This document shows, piece by piece, positions 22,876-28,709 of a stretch of 32,411 nucleotides of DNA. The notes beneath the pieces were generated by a model that did not search any database, was not told where the DNA came from, and saw only the letters and a list, made by a program, of their open reading frames with translations. Every line of letters begins with the position of its first letter. Positions within the stretch are counted from its first letter, which is position 1. The position numbers and the translations under genes are program-made. Source of the DNA: JAWVEV01 sp033856535 (GTDB lineage: Bacteria; Actinomycetota; Thermoleophilia; Miltoncostaeales; Miltoncostaeaceae); the NCBI GenBank assembly GCA_033856535.1, contig JAWVEV010000154.1, forward strand, positions 1-32,411, written 5' to 3'.

Positions 22876-24456
22876 ATGCCCGCGTTCCGCAGGATCCGGA
22901 GACGCCCGCGTCGCGCGACCCGGGCGGGAGTGCTCGGCGTGGCGGCGTGGGTCCTGCTGTCGGGTGCGTCCGCGGCGGCGGTCGAGGTGCCGTTCGCGGC
23001 CACCGGCGCCGAGCAGCCGTGGCCGGTGCCGGCCGGCGTCACGCGGATCCATGGGATCGCGATCGGCGGCGCCGGCGGCCTCCAGGGCGGTTTCGGTGCG
23101 GTCGCCACGGCGGATCTCAGCGTGGTGCCGGGCAGCACGCTGTACGTGAACGTCGGCGGCAGCGCGACGACGGCGCAGGGCGGCTTCAACGGTGGTGGCG
23201 ACGCGGGAGGGTCGAATGCGGGCGGTGGCGGCGGCGCATCGGACGTGCGGTCGCTGTCGCGTACGGCCGCCGACGCGCAGGCCTCGCTCGACTCGCGCCT
23301 GATCGTCGCCGGCGGCGGCGGGGGTCGCGGCGAGACCCGCAGCGAGCTCTACGAGTTGGGCGCGAACGTGTACTTCGGCGGATTGGGCGCCGAGGCCGGC
23401 GCGCAGGGCGGGGGCTGCACCGGCGGGTCCGTCGCCACCGGCGGTGGGCCCGGAGCCTCGACGATGGGCGGCAGCGGCGGCGAACGCGGCGGTCAGCAGG
23501 GTCAGAAGGGCGCCGGTGGCAAGGGCGCCCTCTCCATCGCCGCCGGCGGCGGCGGCGGTGGTGGCCTGTACGGCGGGGGCGGCGGCGGGGAGGCGTCGGT
23601 GCCCCTCAGCCCGGCCGGCTGCGGTGCCGGCGGCGGCGGCGGATCGAGCGGGTTCGCGGCGAGCGCCGTGAACAGGTCGGTCGTCATCAACAGCGCCGGG
23701 GTGGCGCCGGCGGTGGAGTTCACCTACACGGTCGCGCCGGATCCTCCGGTCATCACGGGGACCGATCCGGCCTCGCCGGGAAGCAGCGCGAAGCCGCTGG
23801 TGAAGGGCACGGTGGGCGGTGGTGCGCCGACCGCGATCCGGGTGTTCACCAATTCGACGTGCGCGGGCGAGCCGGCGGCGAGCGGGAGCGCGGCACAGTT
23901 CACCGGGCCGGGGATCGCGGTGGCGGTGGCGGAAGGCGCGTCGACGCGGTTGAGCGCGGTGGCCGTCAACGCCGGGGGGAACTCGGGCTGCTCGAACCCG
24001 GTCACCTACGTCCACTCCCCGCAACCATCGCCCGAGTCGTCGCAGCAGCCGGTGTCGCCGTCCGCGGATCGCGTCGCGCCGGCGCTGACGAGCTTGGTGA
24101 TGTCGCCGGCGAGCTTCCTCGCGCGCCGCGGCGCGAACGTCGACTACCGCCTCTCGGAGCCGGCGCGCGTGCGGTTCGGGGTCGAGCGGGCGGTCCCCGG
24201 GTTCCGGTCGCGGGGCGTCTGCCGGCCGCTGCGCGGGAAGCCGCGCGCCGGCGCGAAGCGCTGCACGGCCTACCGCGTCGTGACGGGCACCTTCCGCGAC
24301 GACGGCGACGTCGGCATGAACCGCCTGCGGTTCACGGGACGCCTGGGCGGTCGCTCGCTCGCGCCCGGTGCCTATCGGCTCGTCGCGACGGCCGTCGACG
24401 CGGCCGGCAACCGCTCACAGCCCAAGCGGCGCGCGTTCCGCATCATCGGGAGGTAG
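22876..24456 (+). CDS. Secreted glycine-rich protein with Ig-like and C-terminal surface domain
   Basis: A 526-aa exported protein. An Arg-rich start and hydrophobic stretch (VLGVAAWVLLSGASAAAVEV) form a signal peptide to about residue 35. Residues about 40-280 are the glycine-rich domain of ALK/LTK type (PF12810-like): WPVPAGVTRIHGIAIGGAGG, the hallmark GGGGGASDVR, LIVAGGGGGRGE and AGGGGGGGLYGGGGGG. A bacterial Ig/FN3-like domain follows (VTGTDPASPG-type region to NPVTYV, about 282-385), then a Ser/Pro linker. The last about 110 residues start RGANVDYRLSEPARVRFGVE and end with APGAYRLVATAVDAAGNRS, which I recognise as recurring in Thermoleophilia secreted proteins. It has no membrane anchor. 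The ATG at 22876 has a TAGAAG box 6 nt upstream. Adhesive or matrix function is inference. Confidence 0.85.
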   Translation: MPAFRRIRRRPRRATRAGVLGVAAWVLLSGASAAAVEVPFAATGAEQPWPVPAGVTRIHGIAIGGAGGLQGGFGAVATADLSVVPGSTLYVNVGGSATTAQGGFNGGGDAGGSNAGGGGGASDVRSLSRTAADAQASLDSRLIVAGGGGGRGETRSELYELGANVYFGGLGAEAGAQGGGCTGGSVATGGGPGASTMGGSGGERGGQQGQKGAGGKGALSIAAGGGGGGGLYGGGGGGEASVPLSPAGCGAGGGGGSSGFAASAVNRSVVINSAGVAPAVEFTYTVAPDPPVITGTDPASPGSSAKPLVKGTVGGGAPTAIRVFTNSTCAGEPAASGSAAQFTGPGIAVAVAEGASTRLSAVAVNAGGNSGCSNPVTYVHSPQPSPESSQQPVSPSADRVAPALTSLVMSPASFLARRGANVDYRLSEPARVRFGVERAVPGFRSRGVCRPLRGKPRAGAKRCTAYRVVTGTFRDDGDVGMNRLRFTGRLGGRSLAPGAYRLVATAVDAAGNRSQPKRRAFRIIGR

Positions 24457-24470
24457 CGCAAAGGGCCGGA

Positions 24471-24511
24471 GGTCGGATCCGCGTCGCCGCCCCGGCGACG
24501 GGGATCCGACC
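24471..24511. terminator. Long bidirectional terminator hairpin
   Basis: GGTCGGATCC (24471-24480) is the exact complement of GGATCCGACC (24502-24511), and inside it CGTCGCCG pairs with CGGCGACG around a CCC loop. This 18-bp stem with one mismatch follows the Gly-rich gene by 14 nt and closes the converging relic as well. Confidence 0.8.
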
Positions 24512-24512
24512 G

Positions 24513-24777
24513 AGCGCCAGACCTTCGTGGCGGTGACGCGGCTGATGTCGTAGTCCACGACGACCGAGGGCTCCCGCCCGGGGGTGCCGCCCTCTAACCG
24601 GAACGGGATCCCGGTGTCGGGGTCCATCGCGAGCTGCTGCTGGTACCCGTCCGAGAAGCCGGTCGAGGCGACGACGACGCCGGTCTTGGGACTGGCGGGT
24701 CGTTGAGCTGCGCGACGCCCTGCGGCGAGAGGCTCTCGCTCTGGACGGCCGCACACACACCGATGTGACGCTCGAGG
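24513..24777 (-). pseudogene. Truncated, frameshifted gene remnant
   Basis: Protein-like sequence survives in two minus-strand frames: VQSESLSPQGVAQLNDPP in one, then PKTGVVVASTGFSDGYQQQL and AMDPDTGIPFRLEGG in another, running on to VVVDYDISRVTATKVWRSV. The frames change near 24690-24700. The 5' part is missing: reading upstream, it runs straight into the tRNA-Ser fragment at 24778. The residue pattern (Gln-Gln-Leu, D-P-D-T-G-I-P, V-V-V-D-Y) is like the C-terminus of an exported actinobacterial protein that I cannot name. It is probably a casualty of insertion or deletion at the tRNA site. Confidence 0.5.
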
Positions 24778-24834
24778 CGGAGGGGGAGGGATTCGAACCC
24801 TCGTCGGAGCTATGACCCCGAAACGGTTTTCGAG
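24778..24834 (-). repeat. Partial tRNA-Ser copy; candidate attachment site (distal att)
   Basis: This 57-nt stretch repeats the 3' part of the tRNA-Ser(CGA) gene at 28125-28182, from the anticodon loop through the variable arm, T arm and acceptor 3' strand. The only difference is GA versus AAG in the variable arm (minus-strand TC versus CTT). It lacks the D arm and 5' acceptor strand, so it cannot be a functional tRNA. Direct orientation and a boundary at the anticodon loop fit an att repeat left by a tyrosine recombinase at a tRNA gene. Confidence 0.85.
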
Positions 24835-24938
24835 CCCTCGGTCGATCAGGGCAACATCGCCGATGGATACTGCGATCCCGTTCTGCGCGGGTGGGGTGCG
24901 CGGCACGCTGCGCGACAATGAGGTCTTGCGGAGGGCGT

Positions 24939-25460
24939 TCACGGGAACCGCCCGACGAGCTTCGAGCGCAGCGGGACCTTGGCCGTGCGCACCCGCGCCA
25001 TCTCGGCGCCGAGCACGCGCTGCAAGTTGTCGCGGGCGTTGGTGAATGCCACCTCGGCGGGACTGGTCGAGCCGTCATTCGGCATTGGAGTGCGGAGCAA
25101 GGCACCGGCCCGCTCGCCGTAGACCTTGACGCTCTGCCGCAAGGCATCCCCGCCGATCTCCTCGGCCAGCACCTCGGCGGCGAACCGACCGACGGCCATA
25201 TCGCCGCCGGCTTTGCCGGCGTCTTCGAGCAGTCGCTCGCGGTCGGCGTCGGCCCGCTGAAAGAAGAGGTTGGCAGCACCGACGAATCGCTGCGCCGCGG
25301 TCTCGACCACGGCGATGCGGTCGAGGAGCTTGTCGAGCCGGGCGAGCAGGGATGCGCGCTGCGCCTCGGCGAGGCCGGCGTTATGCAGGAAGACCGCCCA
25401 GGCGCCGGAGAGGATCGCTCCCACTCCGACGCCGATGAGGGCGTAGAGGCCGCTGCTCAC
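24939..25460 (-). CDS. Membrane-anchored hypothetical protein, 173 aa
   Basis: I do not recognise a family. The start is GTG at 25460. An N-terminal membrane helix (LYALIGVGVGAILSGAWAVF, about residues 5-24) is followed by a charged, largely helical and probably coiled-coil segment (QRASLLARLDKLLDRIAVVE, then FFQRADADRERLLEDAG) and a mixed C-terminal part. It is likely anchored in the membrane with the helical part on one face. Its position as the last gene of the minus-strand islet, 25 nt after the 31-aa ORF, suggests one transcript. The frame is open further upstream to 25577, but that extension is low-complexity and overlaps the 31-aa ORF. Confidence 0.6.
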   Translation of the reverse strand: MSSGLYALIGVGVGAILSGAWAVFLHNAGLAEAQRASLLARLDKLLDRIAVVETAAQRFVGAANLFFQRADADRERLLEDAGKAGGDMAVGRFAAEVLAEEIGGDALRQSVKVYGERAGALLRTPMPNDGSTSPAEVAFTNARDNLQRVLGAEMARVRTAKVPLRSKLVGRFP

Positions 25461-25485
25461 GGCTGCCGACGGTCGAGCGTGGCGA

Positions 25486-25581
25486 TCACGCTGGGAAGCT
25501 CGCGACGTCGCCGACGAGCGACACCACCACGAGGACCCAGAGAATCGCGAGCACGAGCGCGGCGATGACGAGGCCACGCAT
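25486..25581 (-). CDS. Very small single-helix membrane protein, 31 aa
   Basis: The ATG at 25581 is followed by RGLVIAALVLAILWVLVVVS, one hydrophobic helix, ending VGDVASFPA. An AGGG ribosome site sits 8-9 nt upstream. Small single-span proteins are common in phage-derived islands and toxin families, but nothing here proves function. Support comes from the ribosome site, the helix and the tight spacing to the next gene; short length keeps confidence low. Confidence 0.4.
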   Translation of the reverse strand: MRGLVIAALVLAILWVLVVVSLVGDVASFPA

Positions 25582-25635
25582 TAGGCGCCCTGCCGGTGGC
25601 CGGGAACGACGCCCGCGCCGGTCATGGTGACAACG

Positions 25636-25830
25636 CTAGGGGCGCTCGCCCGAGCCGGACTGGCGGACGCGGTAGATAGCCGCGCCAAGCAGAAACAGCC
25701 ACACGGCGAGCGTCAGGATGTCCGACTGGGTGAACTCGCCCCAGCCCAACTCCCACACCAGCCTGGCCAAGCCCAGCAGAGCGATGAAGACAACGGCGTA
25801 CCACCACGATTTCCCGGACCGGCGAGCCAT
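25636..25830 (-). CDS. Small two-helix membrane protein, 64 aa
   Basis: The start ATG at 25830 (MARRSGKSWWYAVVFIALLG) has GGAG 5 nt upstream; GTG at 25836 is the alternative. Two hydrophobic segments are seen, YAVVFIALLGLARLVWEL (about 11-28) and ILTLAVWLFLLGAAIYRV (about 40-57), with a polar linker and a basic C-terminus. It overlaps or abuts the 50-aa ORF end (TGAAAATG), so the two are translationally coupled. No family is recognised; two-helix proteins of this size include phage holins and immunity proteins, which is a possibility only. Confidence 0.55.
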   Translation of the reverse strand: MARRSGKSWWYAVVFIALLGLARLVWELGWGEFTQSDILTLAVWLFLLGAAIYRVRQSGSGERP

Positions 25831-25832
25831 TT

Positions 25833-25985
25833 TCACTCCGCGATCTGGGCGAGGCGCGAGGCGGTGTCGGCCCGCGCGAGGTAGGCATCGAGGAGGGCGC
25901 CGGCCTCGGCCTCGGCGCCTGGGAAGGCTTGATCGCCCCGCCGGGCGGGGTCGCTCACGGGGAACCGCGGCCGCCGGGCGTTCAC
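25833..25985 (-). CDS. Hypothetical small protein, 50 aa
   Basis: The GTG at 25985 opens NARRPRFPVSDPARRGDQAF, then an acidic helical end (EAEAGALLDAYLARADTASR, then LAQIAE). It lies 10 nt after the stop of the exported-protein remnant, with AGGAC upstream, and ends within 2 nt of the next start. No membrane segment is present. Coding status rests on the compact gene junctions at both ends. Confidence 0.4.
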   Translation of the reverse strand: MNARRPRFPVSDPARRGDQAFPGAEAEAGALLDAYLARADTASRLAQIAE

Positions 25986-25995
25986 GGCGGGCGTC

Positions 25996-26489
25996 CTACC
26001 GATCGCGGGCGAGCCGCGTGAACTCGGCACTCGACCCGTCGACGAGGAAGCCCTTGCCGGACTCGATGGCGATGCACCATACGGTCCCGCCGCCCTGCGA
26101 CCCGCACGCGACACTCCTCGGGGCGTTCAGGAGCACTTCGTCTGGATCGAGGTCCCGCCGCCCGCCGGGCGGGAACGTATACCCGCCTTCGGGCGCCCGC
26201 CCGCTGTTCAACTCGCCGGACTCTTTGATCGTCACGCTGACGGTGTCGTCGTCGCTCACGCAGAAGGCGCCCTGCTCCAGGAGCGCACACGGGAAGCTCT
26301 GCGCCGAGAGTCGGAAGGTCCCCTCGAAGGTCGCGAAGTGGCGCACGAGCGGGTTCTCGAAAGCCGCCCTGCCGGAGGGCGCCGCGCAGGGTGTCCTCCA
26401 GGGCCGAGGCTGCTTCGTCGCCGCATCCAGCGGGCAGAGAGCGAGCCGAGCAAGGCCAGCATCGTTAGGAAGCTCGCCGCCCTTCGCAT
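25996..26489 (-). pseudogene. Exported protein gene, apparently frameshifted after the signal peptide
   Basis: The ATG at 26489 starts a good signal peptide (MRRAASFLTMLALLGSLSA), but that frame then becomes Arg-rich nonsense. The mature-looking sequence is in another frame: CPLDAATKQPRPWRTPC, then ENPLVRHFATFEGTFRLSAQ, FCVSDDDTVSVTIKESGELN and WCIAIESGKGFLVDGSSAEF to the stop at 25996. The switch lies near 26433-26443. One missing base would join signal peptide and mature domain, perhaps with the first Cys as a lipoprotein site. The mature part has six cysteines and beta character, as in secreted disulfide-bonded proteins. If the sequence is right, the gene is broken or uses frameshifting. 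Confidence 0.5.
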
Positions 26490-26582
26490 GGCGGCGAGTA
26501 TCCACGACGATGCTCGGGGCTTGCACTCCCGCGAGGCCGGCGAGCCCTCAGCGAGCGTCCTGGGGCCGCGGAGCGCGGGCCG

Positions 26583-27371
26583 CTACTCGCGCTGCTCGGG
26601 CTTCGCCAGCGCTTGCTCGATCTTCGCTAAGCGGTCCTGGATCGACGACAACTGGCGAAGTAGCTCGCGCTCCTCGACCTCGACCTCGGTGCTCACCTTC
26701 TCGATGTCCTCCTCCACCACCGGGAGGATGAAGCGCTGGGCGACGGCGGCGGTGAGGAAGCCGAGGAAGCCGATCCCGACGATCATCAAGCCCATTGCGA
26801 TCAGCCGGCCGCCGTTCGTGACCGGGAAGATGTCGCCGTAGCCGACCGTGGTGGCCGTGGTCATCGCCCACCAGAAGCCGTCCCAGGCGCTCACCGGCTC
26901 CTCGTGGTGGCCGTTCTCGACCGCGGCGAAAGCGGCACCGCCGCCGACCACCGCCAGGACGGCGAGCAGGGCGGCGTAGCGGAAGCCGTCGAGCGAGAAG
27001 ACCCGCCGGGCGAGCCGCGCCGAGAGCAGCACCGGCATGAGGCGCAGAAGGCGCAGGAGGCGGGCACCTCGGAGGCCCTGCAAGAGGCCCGGCATGAAGG
27101 GCGGGGTGAGCAGCACGATCGCCACTTCGAGGGGGTGTGAGCGCAGCCAGGCCCACCGGCTCGGGACCACCCAGAGCATCACCACAAGCTCGGTGGCGAA
27201 GGCGATCCAGATGGCCCAGTTGGTCACCCCCGCGATGGTGTCCCAGGGCTCGTCGAGGCCGGACTCCTCGACCGCGATCACCGGGATCACGAGCAGCGCC
27301 GCGACGAGCATCGGCACCTCGAAGCGCCGCGCGACGCGCTCCGCGCGGCCGTTGGCGGGTCGCGCTGCCAC
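26583..27371 (-). CDS. Voltage-gated-type potassium channel, 6-TM
   Basis: A 262-aa ion channel. S1-S3 are near residues 21-34, 50-69 and 81-98. S4 has arginines at every third position (R101, R104, R107, R110), the voltage-sensor pattern. S5 is 132-151. The pore loop carries the potassium selectivity filter TVGYGD at 175-180 (WWAMTTATTVGYGDIFPVT), and S6 is 188-210. The cytosolic C-terminus, from about 220 to 258, is a predicted coiled coil that could hold the tetramer together. This is the domain plan of bacterial KvAP/KvLQT-like channels. The GTG at 27371 is chosen because AGGA and a TAGGAT box lie just upstream and the longer frame to 27593 is low-complexity. It is the best-recognised gene of the islet. 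Confidence 0.92.
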   Translation of the reverse strand: MAARPANGRAERVARRFEVPMLVAALLVIPVIAVEESGLDEPWDTIAGVTNWAIWIAFATELVVMLWVVPSRWAWLRSHPLEVAIVLLTPPFMPGLLQGLRGARLLRLLRLMPVLLSARLARRVFSLDGFRYAALLAVLAVVGGGAAFAAVENGHHEEPVSAWDGFWWAMTTATTVGYGDIFPVTNGGRLIAMGLMIVGIGFLGFLTAAVAQRFILPVVEEDIEKVSTEVEVEERELLRQLSSIQDRLAKIEQALAKPEQRE

Positions 27372-27378
27372 GTCCTCG

Positions 27379-27384
27379 ATCCTA
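27379..27384 (-). promoter_or_regulatory. Leaderless-type -10 box of the channel gene
   Basis: TAGGAT on the minus strand, 7 nt before the GTG at 27371. It overlaps an AGGA that could also serve as ribosome site, so leaderless use is not certain. Confidence 0.4.
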
Positions 27385-27651
27385 GGCGCGCACCCGGACG
27401 GCCTTGGATCGGCCGCGGTAGCGCGGCGCGAATGCTGAATCGGCGGTTCCGAGGGCCTCCATGTCGGCGTCTGGCGAGCCCGCTGGAAGGGGTCGTGCTG
27501 AAGGGGGCCGGAGGGGTGGATCAGGGTCTCTTGACCGGCTCCGCCGGACCGACCACCACCACCTTCTCTTGTCTGTTCCTGGGGGGAGAACATAGGAAGT
27601 TAGGACTCGGCCCCCGGCCGGCGGCCCGGATGCCCGTTGTGAAGCGGCATC
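27385..27651. other. Non-coding or degenerate stretch inside the islet
   Basis: About 270 bp between the 99-aa ORF and the channel gene. The open frames here are low-complexity and give no recognisable protein. There is a locally AT-richer patch with a short inverted repeat (TGTTC ... GAACA near 27575-27595). I see no tRNA, terminator or repeat that I can name. Confidence 0.4.
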
Positions 27652-27951
27652 TCAGCCTTCCGCGGGACATTGTCCATTCCGCGTTTGTCCACCGATCGGC
27701 CCCGCGGCGCCGGGGGTGGAGGCGATGTGATTCCGGACCTCCATGTCGGCCAGCATGAGCGTGCGCATGAGGCGGATCGCCTTGCGCTCGACCAGTCGCC
27801 AGCGTGCTCGATCACCGTCCGTGTAGCTCGGGACGGTGCGGGTGCTGGGCGGCCCGAGCCGGCGCTCGGCGGGTACCGGCGATTGGGCGGCCAGGCGATC
27901 GAGGAGGTCGTCCCGGTAGGCGGCGAAGGGGTCACGGCCGCGGTCAGCCAC
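27652..27951 (-). CDS. Hypothetical protein, 99 aa
   Basis: The GTG at 27951 opens ADRGRDPFAAYRDDLLDRLA, then VPSYTDGDRARWRLVERKAI and RLMRTLMLADMEVRNHIAST before a less ordered tail. The residue composition is balanced and protein-like with two amphipathic helices, unlike the frames around it, but there is no good ribosome site and I know no family. It is the first minus-strand ORF inside the tRNA-proximal end of the islet, where an integrase or excisionase would normally lie. It is too short and lacks the R-H-R-Y signature, so I do not call it one. Confidence 0.45.
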   Translation of the reverse strand: MADRGRDPFAAYRDDLLDRLAAQSPVPAERRLGPPSTRTVPSYTDGDRARWRLVERKAIRLMRTLMLADMEVRNHIASTPGAAGPIGGQTRNGQCPAEG

Positions 27952-28124
27952 CAGCGGAAGCCGGCCGGCAGTCGCACGGGCTCCTGCGCGGCAGGGTGCG
28001 CGCGACAATGCGCGCCCCGACCGAGCCGTTTCAGGCGGCTCCAGGCCGTCGAGCGCAGTATGCGCGGGAGGCAGCGCGGAGGCCGCGAGATGTGGCCTCT
28101 TTACTGCGCTTTCGGCTCTGCGAG

Positions 28125-28214
28125 CGGAGGGGGAGGGATTCGAACCCTCGTCGGAGCTATAAGCCCCGAAACGGTTTTCGAGACCGCCGCATTCAACCGC
28201 TCTGCCACCCCTCC
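28125..28214 (-). tRNA. tRNA-Ser (anticodon CGA)
   Basis: A 90-nt cloverleaf with the long variable arm of serine tRNAs. The acceptor pairs GGAGGGG with CCCCTCC, the anticodon loop is CTCGAAA (CGA), and the T arm is GAGGG-TTCGAAT-CCCTC with discriminator G. CCA is not encoded. It decodes UCG. Its 3' 58 nt (28125-28182) are the proximal att repeat of the islet, so the element restored the gene on integration. Confidence 0.95.
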
Positions 28215-28224
28215 GAGGCGGCCG

Positions 28225-28251
28225 AGGGTAGCAAAGCGGGTGCGGTAGCAT
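28225..28251. promoter_or_regulatory. Compact divergent promoters of the two tRNA-Ser genes
   Basis: Within the 46 bp between the divergent tRNA-Ser genes lie TACCCT on the minus strand (28225-28230, 10 nt before tRNA-Ser CGA) and TAGCAT on the plus strand (28246-28251, 9 nt before tRNA-Ser GGA). Both fit TAnnnT. The promoters must overlap and their -35 regions would face each other. Confidence 0.5.
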
Positions 28252-28260
28252 CGCGGGCCG

Positions 28261-28348
28261 GGAGAGGTGTCCGAGCGGCCTAAGGAGCGCGACTGGAAAT
28301 CGCGTAGGCGGGTTCCCCGCCTCGAGGGTTCAAATCCCTCCCTCTCCG
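28261..28348 (+). tRNA. tRNA-Ser (anticodon GGA)
   Basis: An 88-nt class II tRNA. The acceptor is GGAGAGG/CCTCTCC, the anticodon loop is CTGGAAA (GGA), the variable arm is GGCGGG-TTC-CCCGCC, and the T arm is GAGGG-TTCAAAT-CCCTC with discriminator G. It decodes UCC/UCU. CCA is not encoded. Confidence 0.95.
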
Positions 28349-28407
28349 TCGTCCGCGCGAGCGGGGCCGAGGCGCGCCGGCGGCGCCGGCGGGCCCCGCC
28401 GCGCTGA

Positions 28408-28413
28408 TATCCT
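28408..28413 (+). promoter_or_regulatory. Candidate -10 box of tRNA-Val
   Basis: TATCCT, 11 nt before the tRNA-Val gene, in an otherwise GC-only spacer after tRNA-Ser(GGA). Confidence 0.5.
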
Positions 28414-28424
28414 CGCCCGCCCCG

Positions 28425-28496
28425 GGGCAGTTAGCTCAGCGGGAGAGCGCCCGCTTCACACGCGGGAGGTCACTGGTTCAATCCCAGTACTGCCCA
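28425..28496 (+). tRNA. tRNA-Val (anticodon CAC)
   Basis: A 72-nt cloverleaf. The acceptor is GGGCAGT/ACTGCCC, the D arm is GCTC-AGCGGGA-GAGC, the anticodon stem CCCGC/GCGGG holds the loop TTCACAC (CAC), and the T arm is ACTGG-TTCAATC-CCAGT with discriminator A. It decodes GUG. Confidence 0.95.
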
Positions 28497-28514
28497 TGTT
28501 CTTCTCCGGAGGCA

Positions 28515-28549
28515 TGAGCCGCCGCCTGGCCTCTCTTCTTGGCGGCTCA
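28515..28549 (+). terminator. Hairpin after tRNA-Val
   Basis: TGAGCCGCC (28515-28523) pairs exactly with GGCGGCTCA (28541-28549) around a 17-nt pyrimidine-rich loop, 18 nt after the tRNA. It probably ends the tRNA transcript. Confidence 0.55.
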
Positions 28550-28562
28550 CGGTGCCCGCCCC

Positions 28563-28599
28563 GCGAAACACGGTGGCCCGGCGCGCGAAAATACGGTGG
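28563..28599 (+). repeat. Tandem GCGAAA..ACGGTGG motif, two copies
   Basis: GCGAAACACGGTGG at 28563-28576 and GCGAAAATACGGTGG at 28585-28599 are direct repeats whose starts are 22 bp apart, about two helical turns. The second includes TACGGT, a possible -10. They lie 110-150 bp before the DUF4242-regulator pair and may be operator sites. The rest of 28550-28709 holds no gene I can support. Confidence 0.45.
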
Positions 28600-28709
28600 T
28601 TCTGCGGATGCCCCGTCCCGACCCCCGGCCGTACCGTCGTCCCACAACGACGACACGGGAGTTTGCCGACGGGAAGGCCGCCGGCGACCCCGACATCGAA
28701 GGGGGAGTC

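Larger units (their letters stand above)
24835..28124. mobile_element. tRNA-Ser-associated genomic islet, about 3.3 kb, no integrase seen
   Basis: This region is bounded by the 57-58-nt direct repeats of the tRNA-Ser(CGA) 3' part. Every credible gene inside reads on the minus strand: a 99-aa unknown, a potassium channel, a frameshifted exported protein and three to four small proteins. The DNA is visibly less GC-rich around 25,080-25,600 and 27,540-27,700 than the flanks. No tyrosine or serine recombinase, excisionase or replication gene was found on either strand. It is therefore a remnant whose integrase gene was lost, or an element mobilised in trans. An 11-bp repeat (GCGCGACAATG) lies inside each end. 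Confidence 0.7.

Noticed and set aside
23130..23660. GGC/GGT-rich tandem tract as a DNA repeat array
   Set aside because: It is the codon-level consequence of poly-Gly coding in the Gly-rich protein, with irregular units.
24891..25568. Plus-strand ORF of 225 codons within the islet
   Set aside because: No ribosome site, biased His/Arg/Gly content and opposite to a minus-strand ORF with a membrane helix and balanced composition.
27575..27595. TGTTC...GAACA inverted repeat as a possible SOS box
   Set aside because: Arms are only 5 bp with a 9-nt G-rich spacer and the orientation is opposite to the actinobacterial GAAC-N4-GTTC consensus.
27652..28124. Possible integrase or excisionase at the tRNA-proximal end of the islet
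   Set aside because: The only protein-like ORF is 99 aa and lacks the R..H-x-x-R..Y catalytic pattern or a serine-recombinase core.
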